Origin: Devosia sediminis
GTDB lineage: Bacteria; Pseudomonadota; Alphaproteobacteria; Rhizobiales; Devosiaceae
Assembly: GCF_016411825.1 (NCBI RefSeq)
Contig: NZ_JAEKMH010000006.1
Span: 1 to 64,000 of the forward strand
Length of the DNA: 64,000 nucleotides
Reading direction: 5' to 3'
The notes below the pieces were generated by a model that had not been told where the DNA came from, made no database searches, and was given only the letters and a program-made list of their open reading frames with translations. The translations under genes were made by a program, and so were the position numbers. Shown here one piece after another: positions 18,217 through 26,322 of this stretch (the stretch's first letter is position 1; the number at the start of each line of letters is the position of its first letter).

Positions 18217-18927
18217 TCAGCGGCCCCGTGCTTCGAGCTGGCGGCTGAGGATGGTAGAGAATTCGTCGGCAAAGCCTTCCAGGCGCCCGATCATCTTGCC
18301 GGCGTCGGAGGAGAGTTTGTTGTAGGCGATAACGGCCGGAATAGCGGCAACGAGGCCGATGGCCGTGGCAAACAGCGCTTCGGCGATCGGACCGGCGACC
18401 ACGGCCAGGTTGGTATCGGACGAGGCGGCGATATTAGTGAAGGCATTCATGATGCCCCAGACCGTGCCGAAGAGACCGATGAAGGGACCAGCCGAACCGA
18501 CGGTGGCGAGGAAGCCGAGGCGCTTTTCGAGATACTCGCTCTCGCGCGCAATGGCCACATCAAGCACCTTGTCGAGGCGTTGCTGCATGCCCACAAAGCT
18601 GGCCGCATTCTGCTCGTGGCTGCGCTTCCACTCCTTCATCGCCGCGACGAAGACCGAGCCTAGGCCACCCGAGGGCTTTTCGGCCTGCTGCTGGTAAAGC
18701 TCTTCCAGTGACTGACCGGACCAGAAGGTACGCTCAAAGCGGTTCATCTCGGCCCGCATGCGGCGATAGGATATGGTCTTGTCAATGATGATGGCCCAGC
18801 ACCACACCGATGCGGCCAGCAGGCCAAGCATGACCGACTTGACCACGATGTCGGCCATCCAGAACAGGCCCCAGATGGAGAGGTCCGCATGGGGAGCGGC
18901 CGCTCCCACTGCATCCATGGCTTCCAT
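18217..18927 (-). CDS. tolQ: Tol-Pal system protein TolQ
   Basis: A 236-residue MotA/TolQ/ExbB-family proton channel protein. It has three membrane spans: about 22-45 (ADIVVKSVMLGLLAASVWCW), about 142-165 (the GPFIGLFGTVWGIM region) and about 178-200 (AEALFATAIGLVAAIPAVIAY). With TolR it uses the proton motive force to move TolA during cell constriction. It is the first gene of tolQ-R-A-B. A 9-bp hairpin (18960-18980) lies in its leader. ybgC ends 176 bp upstream. Confidence 0.97.
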   Translation of the reverse strand: MEAMDAVGAAAPHADLSIWGLFWMADIVVKSVMLGLLAASVWCWAIIIDKTISYRRMRAEMNRFERTFWSGQSLEELYQQQAEKPSGGLGSVFVAAMKEWKRSHEQNAASFVGMQQRLDKVLDVAIARESEYLEKRLGFLATVGSAGPFIGLFGTVWGIMNAFTNIAASSDTNLAVVAGPIAEALFATAIGLVAAIPAVIAYNKLSSDAGKMIGRLEGFADEFSTILSRQLEARGR

Positions 18928-18959
18928 GAAACTATTTTCCTTCTGGCCGGCTCGTGCGG

Positions 18960-18980
18960 CCCCATTGCCGTGCGATGGGG
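18960..18980 (-). promoter_or_regulatory. hairpin in the tolQ leader
   Basis: CCCCAT and ATGGGG, continued by a wobble pair and two GC pairs, form a compact stem with a 3-nt loop 33 bp before tolQ. A TTGACA hexamer (18989-18994, minus) lies just upstream and may be the -35 of a tolQ promoter, but no good -10 is seen. It could act as a weak terminator after ybgC or as a leader structure. Confidence 0.35.
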
Positions 18981-19103
18981 ACGAAATCTGTCAAAATTAA
19001 GAGAAATGCCCCGCATTCCGGGGCCTGCGACGACCCGGCACGGCGCAAATCCGCCTATGCCCTTCTTATGGTCACCAAGGAGTTAACAAACAGAGTCCGC
19101 GCT

Positions 19104-19502
19104 TCAGGCTCCGGGCACGAGACGCGCGCGCAGATCAGCCGGCAGGCGGGCCGGTCCGCCCGTAATCTTGATCGCCACAACCGTGACTTTGGCCTGGGTG
19201 ATGAGCTTGTCGTCACGCAAAAGTGTCTGCCTGAGCAGCAGCCGCACGCCGCTCGTCTCCACCACTTCAGTGGTCACGGTCAGGAGATCGTCGATCCGCG
19301 CTGCGGCAACAAAGTCGAGTTCCATCGACCGCACCGCAAAGGCAATCCCTTGTTCGGCCAGTTCGTGATGGTGGATTCCGAGGTCACGCAGAAACTCGGT
19401 GCGGCCCCGCTCGAAGAACTTCAAATACGCCGCATGGTAGACATTGCCGGAAAAATCGGTGTCTTCGTAATAGATGCGGACCAAATGGGAATGGGTGGTC
19501 AT
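19104..19502 (-). CDS. ybgC: Tol-Pal associated acyl-CoA thioesterase YbgC
   Basis: A 132-residue hot-dog fold thioesterase. The active-site region is YYEDTDFSGNVYHAAYLKFF, with the catalytic Asp and the conserved FERGRTEFLRDLG helix. YbgC enzymes hydrolyse acyl-CoA and associate with phospholipid-synthesis enzymes; the gene is usually first of the tol-pal cluster, as here. The start MTTHSHLVRIYY overlaps the stop of the upstream small gene as ATGA (19499-19502), so it is coupled to the ruv cluster. tolQ lies 176 bp downstream. Confidence 0.95.
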   Translation of the reverse strand: MTTHSHLVRIYYEDTDFSGNVYHAAYLKFFERGRTEFLRDLGIHHHELAEQGIAFAVRSMELDFVAAARIDDLLTVTTEVVETSGVRLLLRQTLLRDDKLITQAKVTVVAIKITGGPARLPADLRARLVPGA

Positions 19503-19705
19503 GAGGCGTAGCCGAGGCCGCGTTCGGCCATAGCCGGATCCAGCTCGATGAAGCTCTTTGGACCGATGCCGTGAAGATCGGCGACATCTTTGCGGGTCCA
19601 TCGCGTGAGGTCCGCGAAGGTGACGATGCCGGCATGCTCGAGCGCCCGATGGGCCGGTCGGCTGAGCTTCAGCGTGTCGGCAATGCGATCCCCGGCGCCG
19701 CTCAT
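19499..19705 (-). CDS. small helix-hairpin-helix protein
   Basis: A 68-residue protein with a helix-hairpin-helix-like core similar to the RNA polymerase alpha C-terminal domain: HAGIVTFADLTRWTRKDVAD and then LHGIGPKSFIELDPAM. The GIGPKS hairpin is the usual DNA-backbone contact of such modules. It has no other domain. It overlaps the Nudix gene upstream and ybgC downstream by 4 nt each, so it is made together with them. Its position between ruvB and ybgC hints at a DNA-linked role, but its function is not known. Confidence 0.8.
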   Translation of the reverse strand: MSGAGDRIADTLKLSRPAHRALEHAGIVTFADLTRWTRKDVADLHGIGPKSFIELDPAMAERGLGYAS

Positions 19706-20199
19706 GCCGGCCTCTCGTCATGGATGACATGGGTCAGCTCTGCGGGCAGATCACGGAGGAAACCCGGCAACCAGCCTGGAAGGAGGTTGAACTCCTCGAG
19801 GGCATTACCCGTCAGTGGCAGCCAGTAGAACGAGAGGTCGTGACCCTCGTCGAAGCGCTTGAGCCAGGGTGTCTTTCCATCGGGCGCCTGCCCCGGCAGG
19901 GTGACAGCATAGAAAAAGCCGACTTCGTGGAAATCCTGCTCTTCCCGCCGATAGAAGCTTTCCGAGGTTGCGACCATCGCGCCGATTTCCGCTGGCATAT
20001 CCAGTTCTTCGGCGATTTCGCGACCGAGGCTGAGGCGGCTGTCCTCCCCCAGTTCGACACGTCCGCCGGGCAGCATGCAATAGGCGTCATCATCCTCCCG
20101 GCACACCAGCACGTGGCCCTCCGCCACGATGATGCCGGCGACGCGGAAATTGAACCGCTGTCCATCGATGGGAAAGCTGATGACGTGGCGGGCGCTCAC
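19702..20199 (-). CDS. Nudix hydrolase
   Basis: A 165-residue Nudix hydrolase. The Nudix box is clear from [18 protein letters not shown] into AEELDM, with the metal-binding REIAEEL. Such enzymes hydrolyse nucleoside diphosphates linked to another moiety; the substrate (oxidised nucleotide, sugar nucleotide or other) cannot be predicted. The start is GTG, overlapping the ruvB stop as GTGA (20196-20199). The end overlaps the small helix-hairpin-helix gene as ATGA. The coupling to ruvB suggests, but does not prove, a nucleotide-pool or DNA-repair link. Confidence 0.92.
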   Translation of the reverse strand: MSARHVISFPIDGQRFNFRVAGIIVAEGHVLVCREDDDAYCMLPGGRVELGEDSRLSLGREIAEELDMPAEIGAMVATSESFYRREEQDFHEVGFFYAVTLPGQAPDGKTPWLKRFDEGHDLSFYWLPLTGNALEEFNLLPGWLPGFLRDLPAELTHVIHDERPA

Positions 20200-21233
20200 T
20201 CCTCGCCCTCCTCGAAAAGGCTTGCCTGCAGGCCGGCAAAACCCTGTGGCACGATCTTGTTGAGGTGCTGGAAGGCGATTGCCGTCAGCATGCGCCCGCG
20301 CGGAGTGCGCTGAATAAAGCCTTGCTGCAACAGGTAGGGCTCGACGATCTCCTCGATGGCGTCTCGCGGCTCGCTGAGGGCGGCGGCAATGGTTTCGATC
20401 CCCACCGGGCCGCCATTGTAGAAATCCGCAATAGTGGTGAGGTAGCGCCGGTCGAGCTGATCGAGTCCGCGGGCATCGACATCGAGGCGCAACAGGGCCT
20501 TGTCGGCGAGCGTGCTGTTGACCTCTTCCGCCCCCTCGACCTGGGCGAAGTCAATCACGCGCCGCAACAGGCGCCCGGCAATACGGGGCGTTCCGCGCGA
20601 ACGCCGGGCAACCTCCATGGCGCCGTCGGGCGACATGGGCATGCCGAGGAGGCGAGCACCCCGCGTCACGATCTGCACCAGCTCGGAAGGCGTGTAGAAG
20701 TTGAGCCGCACCGGGATACCGAAGCGATCGCGCAGTGGCGTCGTGAGCAGCCCAGCGCGGGTGGTGGCACCCACAAGGGTGAATTTTGCGAGGTCGATGC
20801 GGACCGACCGGGCCGCCGGACCCTCACCGATGATGAGATCGAGCTGGAAATCCTCCATCGCCGGATAGAGCACTTCCTCGATCGCCGGGTTGAGCCGGTG
20901 GATTTCGTCGATGAAGAGGACATCGCGCTCTTCGAGATTGGTGAGGAGCGCGGCGAGGTCCCCCGCCTTGGCGATCACCGGGCCCGACGTGGCTCGGAAG
21001 CCGACGCCCAGTTCCTTGGCGATGATCTGCGCCAGGGTGGTCTTGCCCAGACCCGGCGGGCCGACGAACAGCACATGGTCCAGCGCCGAGCCGCGCTTCT
21101 TGGCGGCTTCGATGAATACTTCGAGATTGGCGCGCGCCGCGGCCTGGCCCACGAAATCGGCAAAGCCGGAGGGCCGCAGCGATACGTCGAGATTGTCATC
21201 GCGACCGGCGGACGCGGAAGTGAGATTGGTCAC
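20196..21233 (-). CDS. ruvB: Holliday junction helicase motor RuvB
   Basis: A 345-residue AAA+ ATPase that drives branch migration of Holliday junctions with RuvA. Walker A is [11 protein letters not shown], Walker B is LFIDEIH, sensor 1 is in VGATTRAG, and the arginine finger region is TPLRDRFG. The C-terminal winged helix ends in [14 protein letters not shown]. The start is GTG (21231-21233), 7 nt after a small secreted-protein gene that separates it from ruvA. It is followed by a Nudix gene with a 4-nt overlap. Confidence 0.97.
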   Translation of the reverse strand: MTNLTSASAGRDDNLDVSLRPSGFADFVGQAAARANLEVFIEAAKKRGSALDHVLFVGPPGLGKTTLAQIIAKELGVGFRATSGPVIAKAGDLAALLTNLEERDVLFIDEIHRLNPAIEEVLYPAMEDFQLDLIIGEGPAARSVRIDLAKFTLVGATTRAGLLTTPLRDRFGIPVRLNFYTPSELVQIVTRGARLLGMPMSPDGAMEVARRSRGTPRIAGRLLRRVIDFAQVEGAEEVNSTLADKALLRLDVDARGLDQLDRRYLTTIADFYNGGPVGIETIAAALSEPRDAIEEIVEPYLLQQGFIQRTPRGRMLTAIAFQHLNKIVPQGFAGLQASLFEEGEE

Positions 21234-21240
21234 ACGGGGC

Positions 21241-21549
21241 CTATTCTATGCTCGACACCGGAACACAGGCCGACCGCACGGCCGTCTTGTCCTTGAGGTC
21301 GGGGTTCTGCCGCGTCATGCGAAAGAACATCTTGGTGAGGTAGTCCAGCCGCGGCTCGCAGGACCAGCGCGGCATGGGATTGGCCGGGTCATGGAAATAA
21401 TAGGGCTTGGTCGAGCCGTCTTCCTCCACGAACCAGATCGCCACGGCAGTCGCCTCGTTCTGGTCGGCGCTCGCCGCGACCGGGGCCAGTGCTGCCGTCA
21501 CGGAAAAAACCACTGCCAGGAGTTTCAAACCAATGCCAGTCATCCCCAA
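21241..21549 (-). CDS. small secreted protein between ruvA and ruvB
   Basis: A 102-residue protein with a signal peptide ([22 protein letters not shown], cleaved before DQNEAT). The mature 75 residues have two cysteines ([15 protein letters not shown]) that could form a disulfide and an aromatic stretch ([15 protein letters not shown]). I do not recognise the family. It sits 21 nt after ruvA and 7 nt before ruvB, so it is transcribed with the repair genes, although as an exported protein it can hardly act in recombination. Met3 (21543) is an alternative start. Confidence 0.75.
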   Translation of the reverse strand: MGMTGIGLKLLAVVFSVTAALAPVAASADQNEATAVAIWFVEEDGSTKPYYFHDPANPMPRWSCEPRLDYLTKMFFRMTRQNPDLKDKTAVRSACVPVSSIE

Positions 21550-21570
21550 ACCTCCATTGCTCGGGGCACC

Positions 21571-22188
21571 CTAGCTGCTCAATTCCCGGAGGCCCAGCCG
21601 GATCAGCTTTTCGGTGGCGGCCTCGTCGCCCTCCTTGGCGATCACCCTCGCCACGGCAGCCGAGGCCTGGGCGCTGGAATAGCCAAGGTTGGTAAGGGCC
21701 GACACCGCATCGGCGACATTGCTGGAGGCGATGCCGTCGCCCAAAGCCGCCTGCAGGCCCAGTGTGCCGGCATCGATCGCGCCGATGGCCGGAACCTTGC
21801 CCTTGAGTTCGGTGACGACGCGCAGGGCAAGCTTGGGACCGACGCCATTGGCCCGCCCGATCATGGCCTTGTCCTGGAGGGCAACGGCGCTGGAGAGTTC
21901 CGAGGGCGACATGATCGAGAGAATCGAGAGGGCAACGCGGGCGCCCACCCCCTGCACGGTAGTGAGGAGGTTGAACCAGCTTTTTTCCGCTTCGGAGCCA
22001 AAGCCATAAAGCTTGATGAAGTCCTCGCGCACAATGGTTTCGATGAAGACGACCGCCCCCTCGCCCACCCGCGGCAATGCCTGCAGGGTGCGGCTCGAGC
22101 AGAAGACTTCGTAGCAGACCCCGCCACAGTCGATGAGAACGCTGTCCTCAGCGAAGCTGTCGACGAGCCCTTTGAGCTTGCCGATCAT
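21571..22188 (-). CDS. ruvA: Holliday junction branch migration protein RuvA
   Basis: A 205-residue RuvA that binds four-way junctions as a tetramer and loads RuvB. Domain I is an OB fold ([12 protein letters not shown] to about 64), domain II contains the helix-hairpin-helix pairs ([26 protein letters not shown]), and domain III is the RuvB-binding helical bundle near the C-terminus ([18 protein letters not shown]). The start overlaps the ruvC stop as ATGA. The length is usual. Confidence 0.97.
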   Translation of the reverse strand: MIGKLKGLVDSFAEDSVLIDCGGVCYEVFCSSRTLQALPRVGEGAVVFIETIVREDFIKLYGFGSEAEKSWFNLLTTVQGVGARVALSILSIMSPSELSSAVALQDKAMIGRANGVGPKLALRVVTELKGKVPAIGAIDAGTLGLQAALGDGIASSNVADAVSALTNLGYSSAQASAAVARVIAKEGDEAATEKLIRLGLRELSS

Positions 22189-22691
22189 GCATAAGCTCCC
22201 ATGCGGCGGGCCGAGACACGATGGTGCGCATGGCAGATGGCCACGGCCAGCGCGTCGGCCGCGTCGGCCCCCTTGATCACGGCGGCGGGCAGCAGCGTCT
22301 TGACCATCAGGGCCACCTGGTTCTTTTCGGCGTGTCCGGTACCGACCACCGACTTCTTGACGAGATTGGTGGCATATTCGGCCACCACGAGCCCGCGCAG
22401 GGCCGGCACTACCAGCGTGACCCCGCGCGCCTGCCCGAGGATCAGCGCCGAGCGGGCGCCGGCATTGACGAAGGTTTCTTCCACTGCGGCCTCGTCCGGA
22501 CTGTGCTTGTCCAGCACTTCACCCAGACCATTGGCCAGCGCGGCGAGCCGATCGGCCAGGTCGCCATCCACAGGCGGGGTGATGGTTCCGCCCGCGACAA
22601 AACTCAGCCGGTTGTCCAGCGCCTCGATGATGCCCCAGCCGCAGCGGCGCAGCCCCGGATCGATGCCGATGATTCGCACAGAACGTGTCAT
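22185..22691 (-). CDS. ruvC: Holliday junction resolvase RuvC
   Basis: A 168-residue endonuclease that resolves Holliday junctions by symmetrical cuts. The catalytic acids are in [14 protein letters not shown] (Asp), VEETFVN (Glu) and [17 protein letters not shown] (Asp pair). I chose the start [10 protein letters not shown] at 22691, which has an AGGA Shine-Dalgarno sequence. It is the first gene of ruvC-ruvA-(small secreted gene)-ruvB and is separated from the divergent diguanylate cyclase gene by about 290 bp. Confidence 0.97.
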   Translation of the reverse strand: MTRSVRIIGIDPGLRRCGWGIIEALDNRLSFVAGGTITPPVDGDLADRLAALANGLGEVLDKHSPDEAAVEETFVNAGARSALILGQARGVTLVVPALRGLVVAEYATNLVKKSVVGTGHAEKNQVALMVKTLLPAAVIKGADAADALAVAICHAHHRVSARRMGAYA

Positions 22692-22980
22692 GGTCTTCCT
22701 TGTAGTCAGCCGCCCGGAGCTTACCAAGAGCAAAGTGAACAAATGGGCAACAAACCCGCTTAGGGTCATCGCTGATTCAACTTTTAACGAATGGGAAAAC
22801 CCAGTGGTGAGGAAGCAGGCTGTAGCGTCCCGAACCTGGGAATAGTGACGGGGCGCACATGGAAAAGGTGGCAAGACGACTGGCGCGCGGGGCAAACCGC
22901 GCAATTGATGCATCGCAGCCAGGCGCAGCATCGGCCGCCCGCCTTCAGACTTTCGTCCTGCACGAGGTCGCATTGTAACC

Positions 22981-23760
22981 ATGATGTCACCGCGAAACCT
23001 GCCGCTTTTCGGCTGGTCCAGTGTCGGGCGCTGGACGCTGTTCGGCACCATGGCCTGCATCGCCGCCTCGATCAGCTTCACGCTTCTCGCCTTTGGCGAC
23101 CTCAGCGGAGAACTGGCTTTGCGCATCTTGATCAGCGCCGTGGCGCTGCCCATCATCATCGGCGCGCCGCTGTTCTTCTATTTCAGCATGCGGATGCGGG
23201 GCCTCGCCATCGCCAATGCGCGGCTCGGACGCGTAGCCAGGACCGACAGCTTGACCTCCTGTCTCAATCGCGGTGCCTTCACCAGCCATATCAATGCCTG
23301 GCTGCGCGCGCCGGCGGCCGCCAGTTGCGGCGCACTGCTGATGATCGACGCCGACAACTTCAAGTCGATCAACGATCTCTATGGCCACGACAAGGGCGAT
23401 GAGGCCCTGACCGTCATCGCCCGCGCCATTCGTTCGGTGCTGCGCAATGGCGACATTGTCGGCCGCATGGGCGGCGAGGAATTCGGCGTCTTCCTGCCCG
23501 GCGTCACCCAGCACCAGGCCCAGCTCGTGGCCGAGCGCATCCGCGCCGCGGTCAACGCCGCCGAGTTCAGCCCGCATGGCGAGCCCCGGCCGCTTTCGGT
23601 CAGCATTGGCGGCGCCGCATTTTCCGAGACCACGAGCTTCACGCAGCTCTTCCGCATTGCCGACCAGCGGCTCTATGGCGCCAAGCATGCCGGCCGCAAC
23701 ACCGCAGCCGTGGTACAGGTCGAAGATCACCCGACCATCAATCTCCAGCGCACGGCATGA
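22981..23760 (+). CDS. membrane-bound diguanylate cyclase (GGDEF)
   Basis: A 259-residue protein with two membrane spans (about 21-40 and 48-68) and a C-terminal GGDEF domain. The active-site loop reads GGEEF (in [13 protein letters not shown]), which is functional in the family. The metal and GTP residues [15 protein letters not shown] are present, so synthesis of cyclic di-GMP is expected. No RxxD inhibitory site is seen just before the loop. It has no sensory domain beyond the short membrane part. It is divergent from ruvC and converges on yebC across a shared terminator. Confidence 0.93.
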   Translation: MMSPRNLPLFGWSSVGRWTLFGTMACIAASISFTLLAFGDLSGELALRILISAVALPIIIGAPLFFYFSMRMRGLAIANARLGRVARTDSLTSCLNRGAFTSHINAWLRAPAAASCGALLMIDADNFKSINDLYGHDKGDEALTVIARAIRSVLRNGDIVGRMGGEEFGVFLPGVTQHQAQLVAERIRAAVNAAEFSPHGEPRPLSVSIGGAAFSETTSFTQLFRIADQRLYGAKHAGRNTAAVVQVEDHPTINLQRTA

Positions 23761-23763
23761 AAA

Positions 23764-23785
23764 AAGGCGGCCCGGAGGCCGCCTT
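23764..23785. terminator. bidirectional terminator between diguanylate cyclase and yebC
   Basis: AAGGCGGCC-CGGA-GGCCGCCTT is a perfect 9-bp stem with a tetraloop. An A-run precedes it on the plus strand (a T-run for minus-strand transcripts). It ends yebC efficiently and the cyclase gene more weakly. Confidence 0.85.
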
Positions 23786-23812
23786 GGTATCGCTGATGAA
23801 GGCCTGCGAGCT

Positions 23813-24559
23813 TTAGGCTTCGAGCTTGGCCGCGTCTTCTTCGCTCATGTCGAAGTTCGAATAGACGTTCTGCACGTCGTCGTCTTCCTCGAGCGTGGCG
23901 ATCAGCTTCATCAGCGTCGCGCCCTTTTCGGCGTCGATCGGGGTCTGGTTCTGCGGGCGCCAGATGGCCTTGACGGACTCGGCTTCGCCCAGAACCTTTT
24001 CAAGGGCGGCAGAGACTTCGGCCATGCCCTCGAACGAGGTATAGATATAGTGGCCTTCTTCGTCGCTCTCGACGTCGTCGGCGCCAGCCTCGATAGCGGC
24101 TTCCATGACTTTGTCTTCCGACCCCACCTTGGCCGGATAGGTGATTTCGCCGACGCGGTCGAACATGAAGCCGACCGAACCGGTTTCACCCAGGGCGCCG
24201 CCATTCTTGGAGAAGTAGGAGCGCACATTGGAGGCGGTGCGGTTGCGGTTGTCGGTCAGAGCCTCGACGATGACGGCAACGCCGCCGGGACCGTAGCCCT
24301 CGTAGCGGATCTCGTCATAGTTCTCGCTGTCGGCGCCCGACGCCTTCTTGATGGCGCGATCGATATTGTCCTTGGGCATGGACTGCGAGCGGGCATTGGT
24401 GACGGCCAGGCGCAGACGGGCGTTGAAGGCCGGATCCGGCATGCCCATCTTGGCCGCGACGGTGATTTCGCGTGCCAGCTTGGAGAAGATCTTGGAGCGG
24501 ATCGCGTCGGACTTGCCCTTGCGATGCATGATGTTTTTGGCGTGGGAATGGCCAGCCAT
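23813..24559 (-). CDS. yebC: YebC/PmpR family transcriptional regulator
   Basis: A 248-residue protein of the YebC/TACO1 family, starting [19 protein letters not shown] and ending in an acidic tail ([12 protein letters not shown]). Members bind DNA as regulators (PmpR) or assist translation of proline-rich or difficult stretches; which role applies here is not visible. The three domains of the family are all present and the length is normal. The gene often sits beside ruvC, as it does here with one gene between them. A shared terminator closes the unit. Confidence 0.96.
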   Translation of the reverse strand: MAGHSHAKNIMHRKGKSDAIRSKIFSKLAREITVAAKMGMPDPAFNARLRLAVTNARSQSMPKDNIDRAIKKASGADSENYDEIRYEGYGPGGVAVIVEALTDNRNRTASNVRSYFSKNGGALGETGSVGFMFDRVGEITYPAKVGSEDKVMEAAIEAGADDVESDEEGHYIYTSFEGMAEVSAALEKVLGEAESVKAIWRPQNQTPIDAEKGATLMKLIATLEEDDDVQNVYSNFDMSEEDAAKLEA

Positions 24560-24638
24560 GGGAGACCTCGGGTAAGCAAATCTGCAATTTCGCGCTGCTT
24601 ATAGGGCGCGGAACGGCAAAAAGGAAGTCGTGGGGCCC

Positions 24639-25463
24639 CTAGGCCTCCGGAAACTCCGGCAACGACTGAGCCAGCACACCACCGACCCTGAGAGGCGCCA
24701 CGAAGCGGGCAAGGCCGCTACGCGGATCGGTTTCGACCGCGACGCCACAGAGCGTCGCCTCGCCCTCGGCCGGCGTGAAGCGGCCATTTGGGAGCCCGGT
24801 GAGGAAGCGGTTGAGCGGCTCCTCCGTCTCGGTGCCGATAATGCTGTCGAAGTCCCCGCACATGCCCGCATCGGCCATCAGCGCCGTGCCGCCCCGAAGG
24901 ATGCGATGGTCGGCGGTAGGGATATGGGTATGGGTACCCACGACCAGCGTGGCGCGGCCATCGAGATAATGGCCCATCGCCTGGATTTCCGAAGTCGCTT
25001 CGGTGTGGAAATCGACCACGACCGCATCGGCCACTTCGCCCAGCGGCGCCTGGGCCAGCGCGGCGTCCACCGCGCGGAAGGGATCGTCGACCGGCGGCAT
25101 GAACACCCGCCCCAGCGCATTGACCACGAGGACGCGGTGGCCATTGCGGCCTTCCACCAACATGGCGCCGCGCCCAGGCGTGCCTGGCGGATAATTGATG
25201 GGGCGGACAAGGCTGGGTTCGCGCTCAATATAGGTCAGTGCCTCGCGCTGGTCGAAAGCATGGTCGCCCAGGGTGACGATATCGGCGCCGGCATCCCGCA
25301 GTGCCTGAAAATGGCTTTCGATGAGCCCCTTGCCGTGGCTGGCATTCTCGCCATTGACCACGACGAAATCGAAGCCATAGCGGGCAATCAGGCCCGGCAG
25401 GCGCTCGGTCACGCCATCGCGGCCGGAGCGGCCCATGACATCGCCCAGGAACAATAGCCTCAT
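24639..25463 (-). CDS. YmdB-family metallophosphoesterase
   Basis: A 274-residue calcineurin-like phosphoesterase of the YmdB/TIGR00282 family. Metal-binding motifs are FLGDVMGRSGRD, VVNGENASHGKG, TLGDHAFDQ and VGTHTHIPTAD with late histidines. YmdB hydrolyses cyclic nucleotides or 2',3'-cyclic phosphates and influences biofilm behaviour in Bacillus. The start overlaps the stop of the 5-formyltetrahydrofolate cyclo-ligase gene by ATGA, a coupling that is common in alphaproteobacteria. yebC follows after about 80 bp. Confidence 0.92.
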   Translation of the reverse strand: MRLLFLGDVMGRSGRDGVTERLPGLIARYGFDFVVVNGENASHGKGLIESHFQALRDAGADIVTLGDHAFDQREALTYIEREPSLVRPINYPPGTPGRGAMLVEGRNGHRVLVVNALGRVFMPPVDDPFRAVDAALAQAPLGEVADAVVVDFHTEATSEIQAMGHYLDGRATLVVGTHTHIPTADHRILRGGTALMADAGMCGDFDSIIGTETEEPLNRFLTGLPNGRFTPAEGEATLCGVAVETDPRSGLARFVAPLRVGGVLAQSLPEFPEA

Positions 25464-26047
25464 GCGCGACCCTCGAAGAAACGGACGCCGTTTTCGGTGA
25501 TGACGGCATCGAGCGGCACGTCGTGCGCCTCGCGCGGAATGCGCGGGATTTCCTGGGCCGCGAAGGCAAGGCCGATCAGCAGCGGCTTTCTCGGCAGCGC
25601 GGCCAGGGTACGGTCATAGTAGCCCCCGCCATAGCCCAGCCTCGTGCCCTCGCCGTCAAAGCCCAGGAGCGGCACCAGCATGAGATCGGGCACGGCACGG
25701 GGCGCAAGGTCCGACGGGGCCAGCGTTCCGAAACCGGCCTCGTAGAGCGGCGCATCGGCCTCCCAGACGCGCAGGTCGAGCGGCGCATCGTCGCCCGCCA
25801 CGACCGGCAGTACGACGGTCTGGCCCCCGTCCATGAGACGGGCAAGTATGGTCTGGCAATCGATCTCGTCGCGAATCTTCCAGTAGCCGGCGATCACCTG
25901 CTCGGGCTCATAGGCGATCTGGTCGAAGAAATAGGCCGCGACGATCTTGGCGGCATCGGCCCGGTCCTCGTCGGAAAGGGCGGCGCGGCTCGCATGGGCC
26001 TGACGGCGCAGGGCGGCCTTCGCCTCGTCGATATTCAGCTCCGCCAT
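25460..26047 (-). CDS. 5-formyltetrahydrofolate cyclo-ligase
   Basis: A 195-residue enzyme that converts 5-formyl-THF to 5,10-methenyl-THF with ATP, salvaging folate. The nucleotide-binding signature is LLGFDGEGTRLGYGGGYYDRT. I chose the start MAELNIDEAKAALRRQ at 26047, because upstream codons fall in the 6S RNA. The pairing of this gene with 6S RNA is the classic ssrS-ygfA arrangement, so the two are probably on one transcript. It overlaps the YmdB-type gene downstream. Confidence 0.95.
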   Translation of the reverse strand: MAELNIDEAKAALRRQAHASRAALSDEDRADAAKIVAAYFFDQIAYEPEQVIAGYWKIRDEIDCQTILARLMDGGQTVVLPVVAGDDAPLDLRVWEADAPLYEAGFGTLAPSDLAPRAVPDLMLVPLLGFDGEGTRLGYGGGYYDRTLAALPRKPLLIGLAFAAQEIPRIPREAHDVPLDAVITENGVRFFEGRA

Positions 26048-26065
26048 GCGCCCTCGTAGAAATTC

Positions 26066-26218
26066 AGTGCCACCCTGGCCGTGGGACTTGCGATCCCGGG
26101 AACCTACATACGTAGGTGGGCGCCGTATGTCCAAGCCCACGGGCCTGGTCAGGGACAGCTCCCTTAGGATCGATTAAGGCCCCGGGGATATGTGTGTCCT
26201 CACGCGCCGGGCAGCGAA
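26066..26218 (-). ncRNA. ssrS: 6S RNA (alphaproteobacterial type)
   Basis: The minus strand carries GCTGCCC at the 5' end pairing with GGGTGGC near the 3' end (with G-U wobbles), a long imperfect hairpin with a central region TTAATCGATCCTAAGGGAG, and an apical ACCTAC/GTAGGT stem. It directly precedes the 5-FCL gene, where 6S RNA resides in most proteobacteria. 6S RNA mimics an open promoter and sequesters sigma-70 polymerase in stationary phase. A TATATC box (about 26223-26228) could be its -10. Ends are estimated to within about 10 nt. Confidence 0.78.
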
Positions 26219-26322
26219 CAGAGATATAGGCGCTTCCCTTCGCCAAGCAAAGGGGCCCACACTGTCTCTGGACAGGATTGCACCGTGATTTGACCGTGTC
26301 GGCTTGCCGCCCGAGGACCTCG

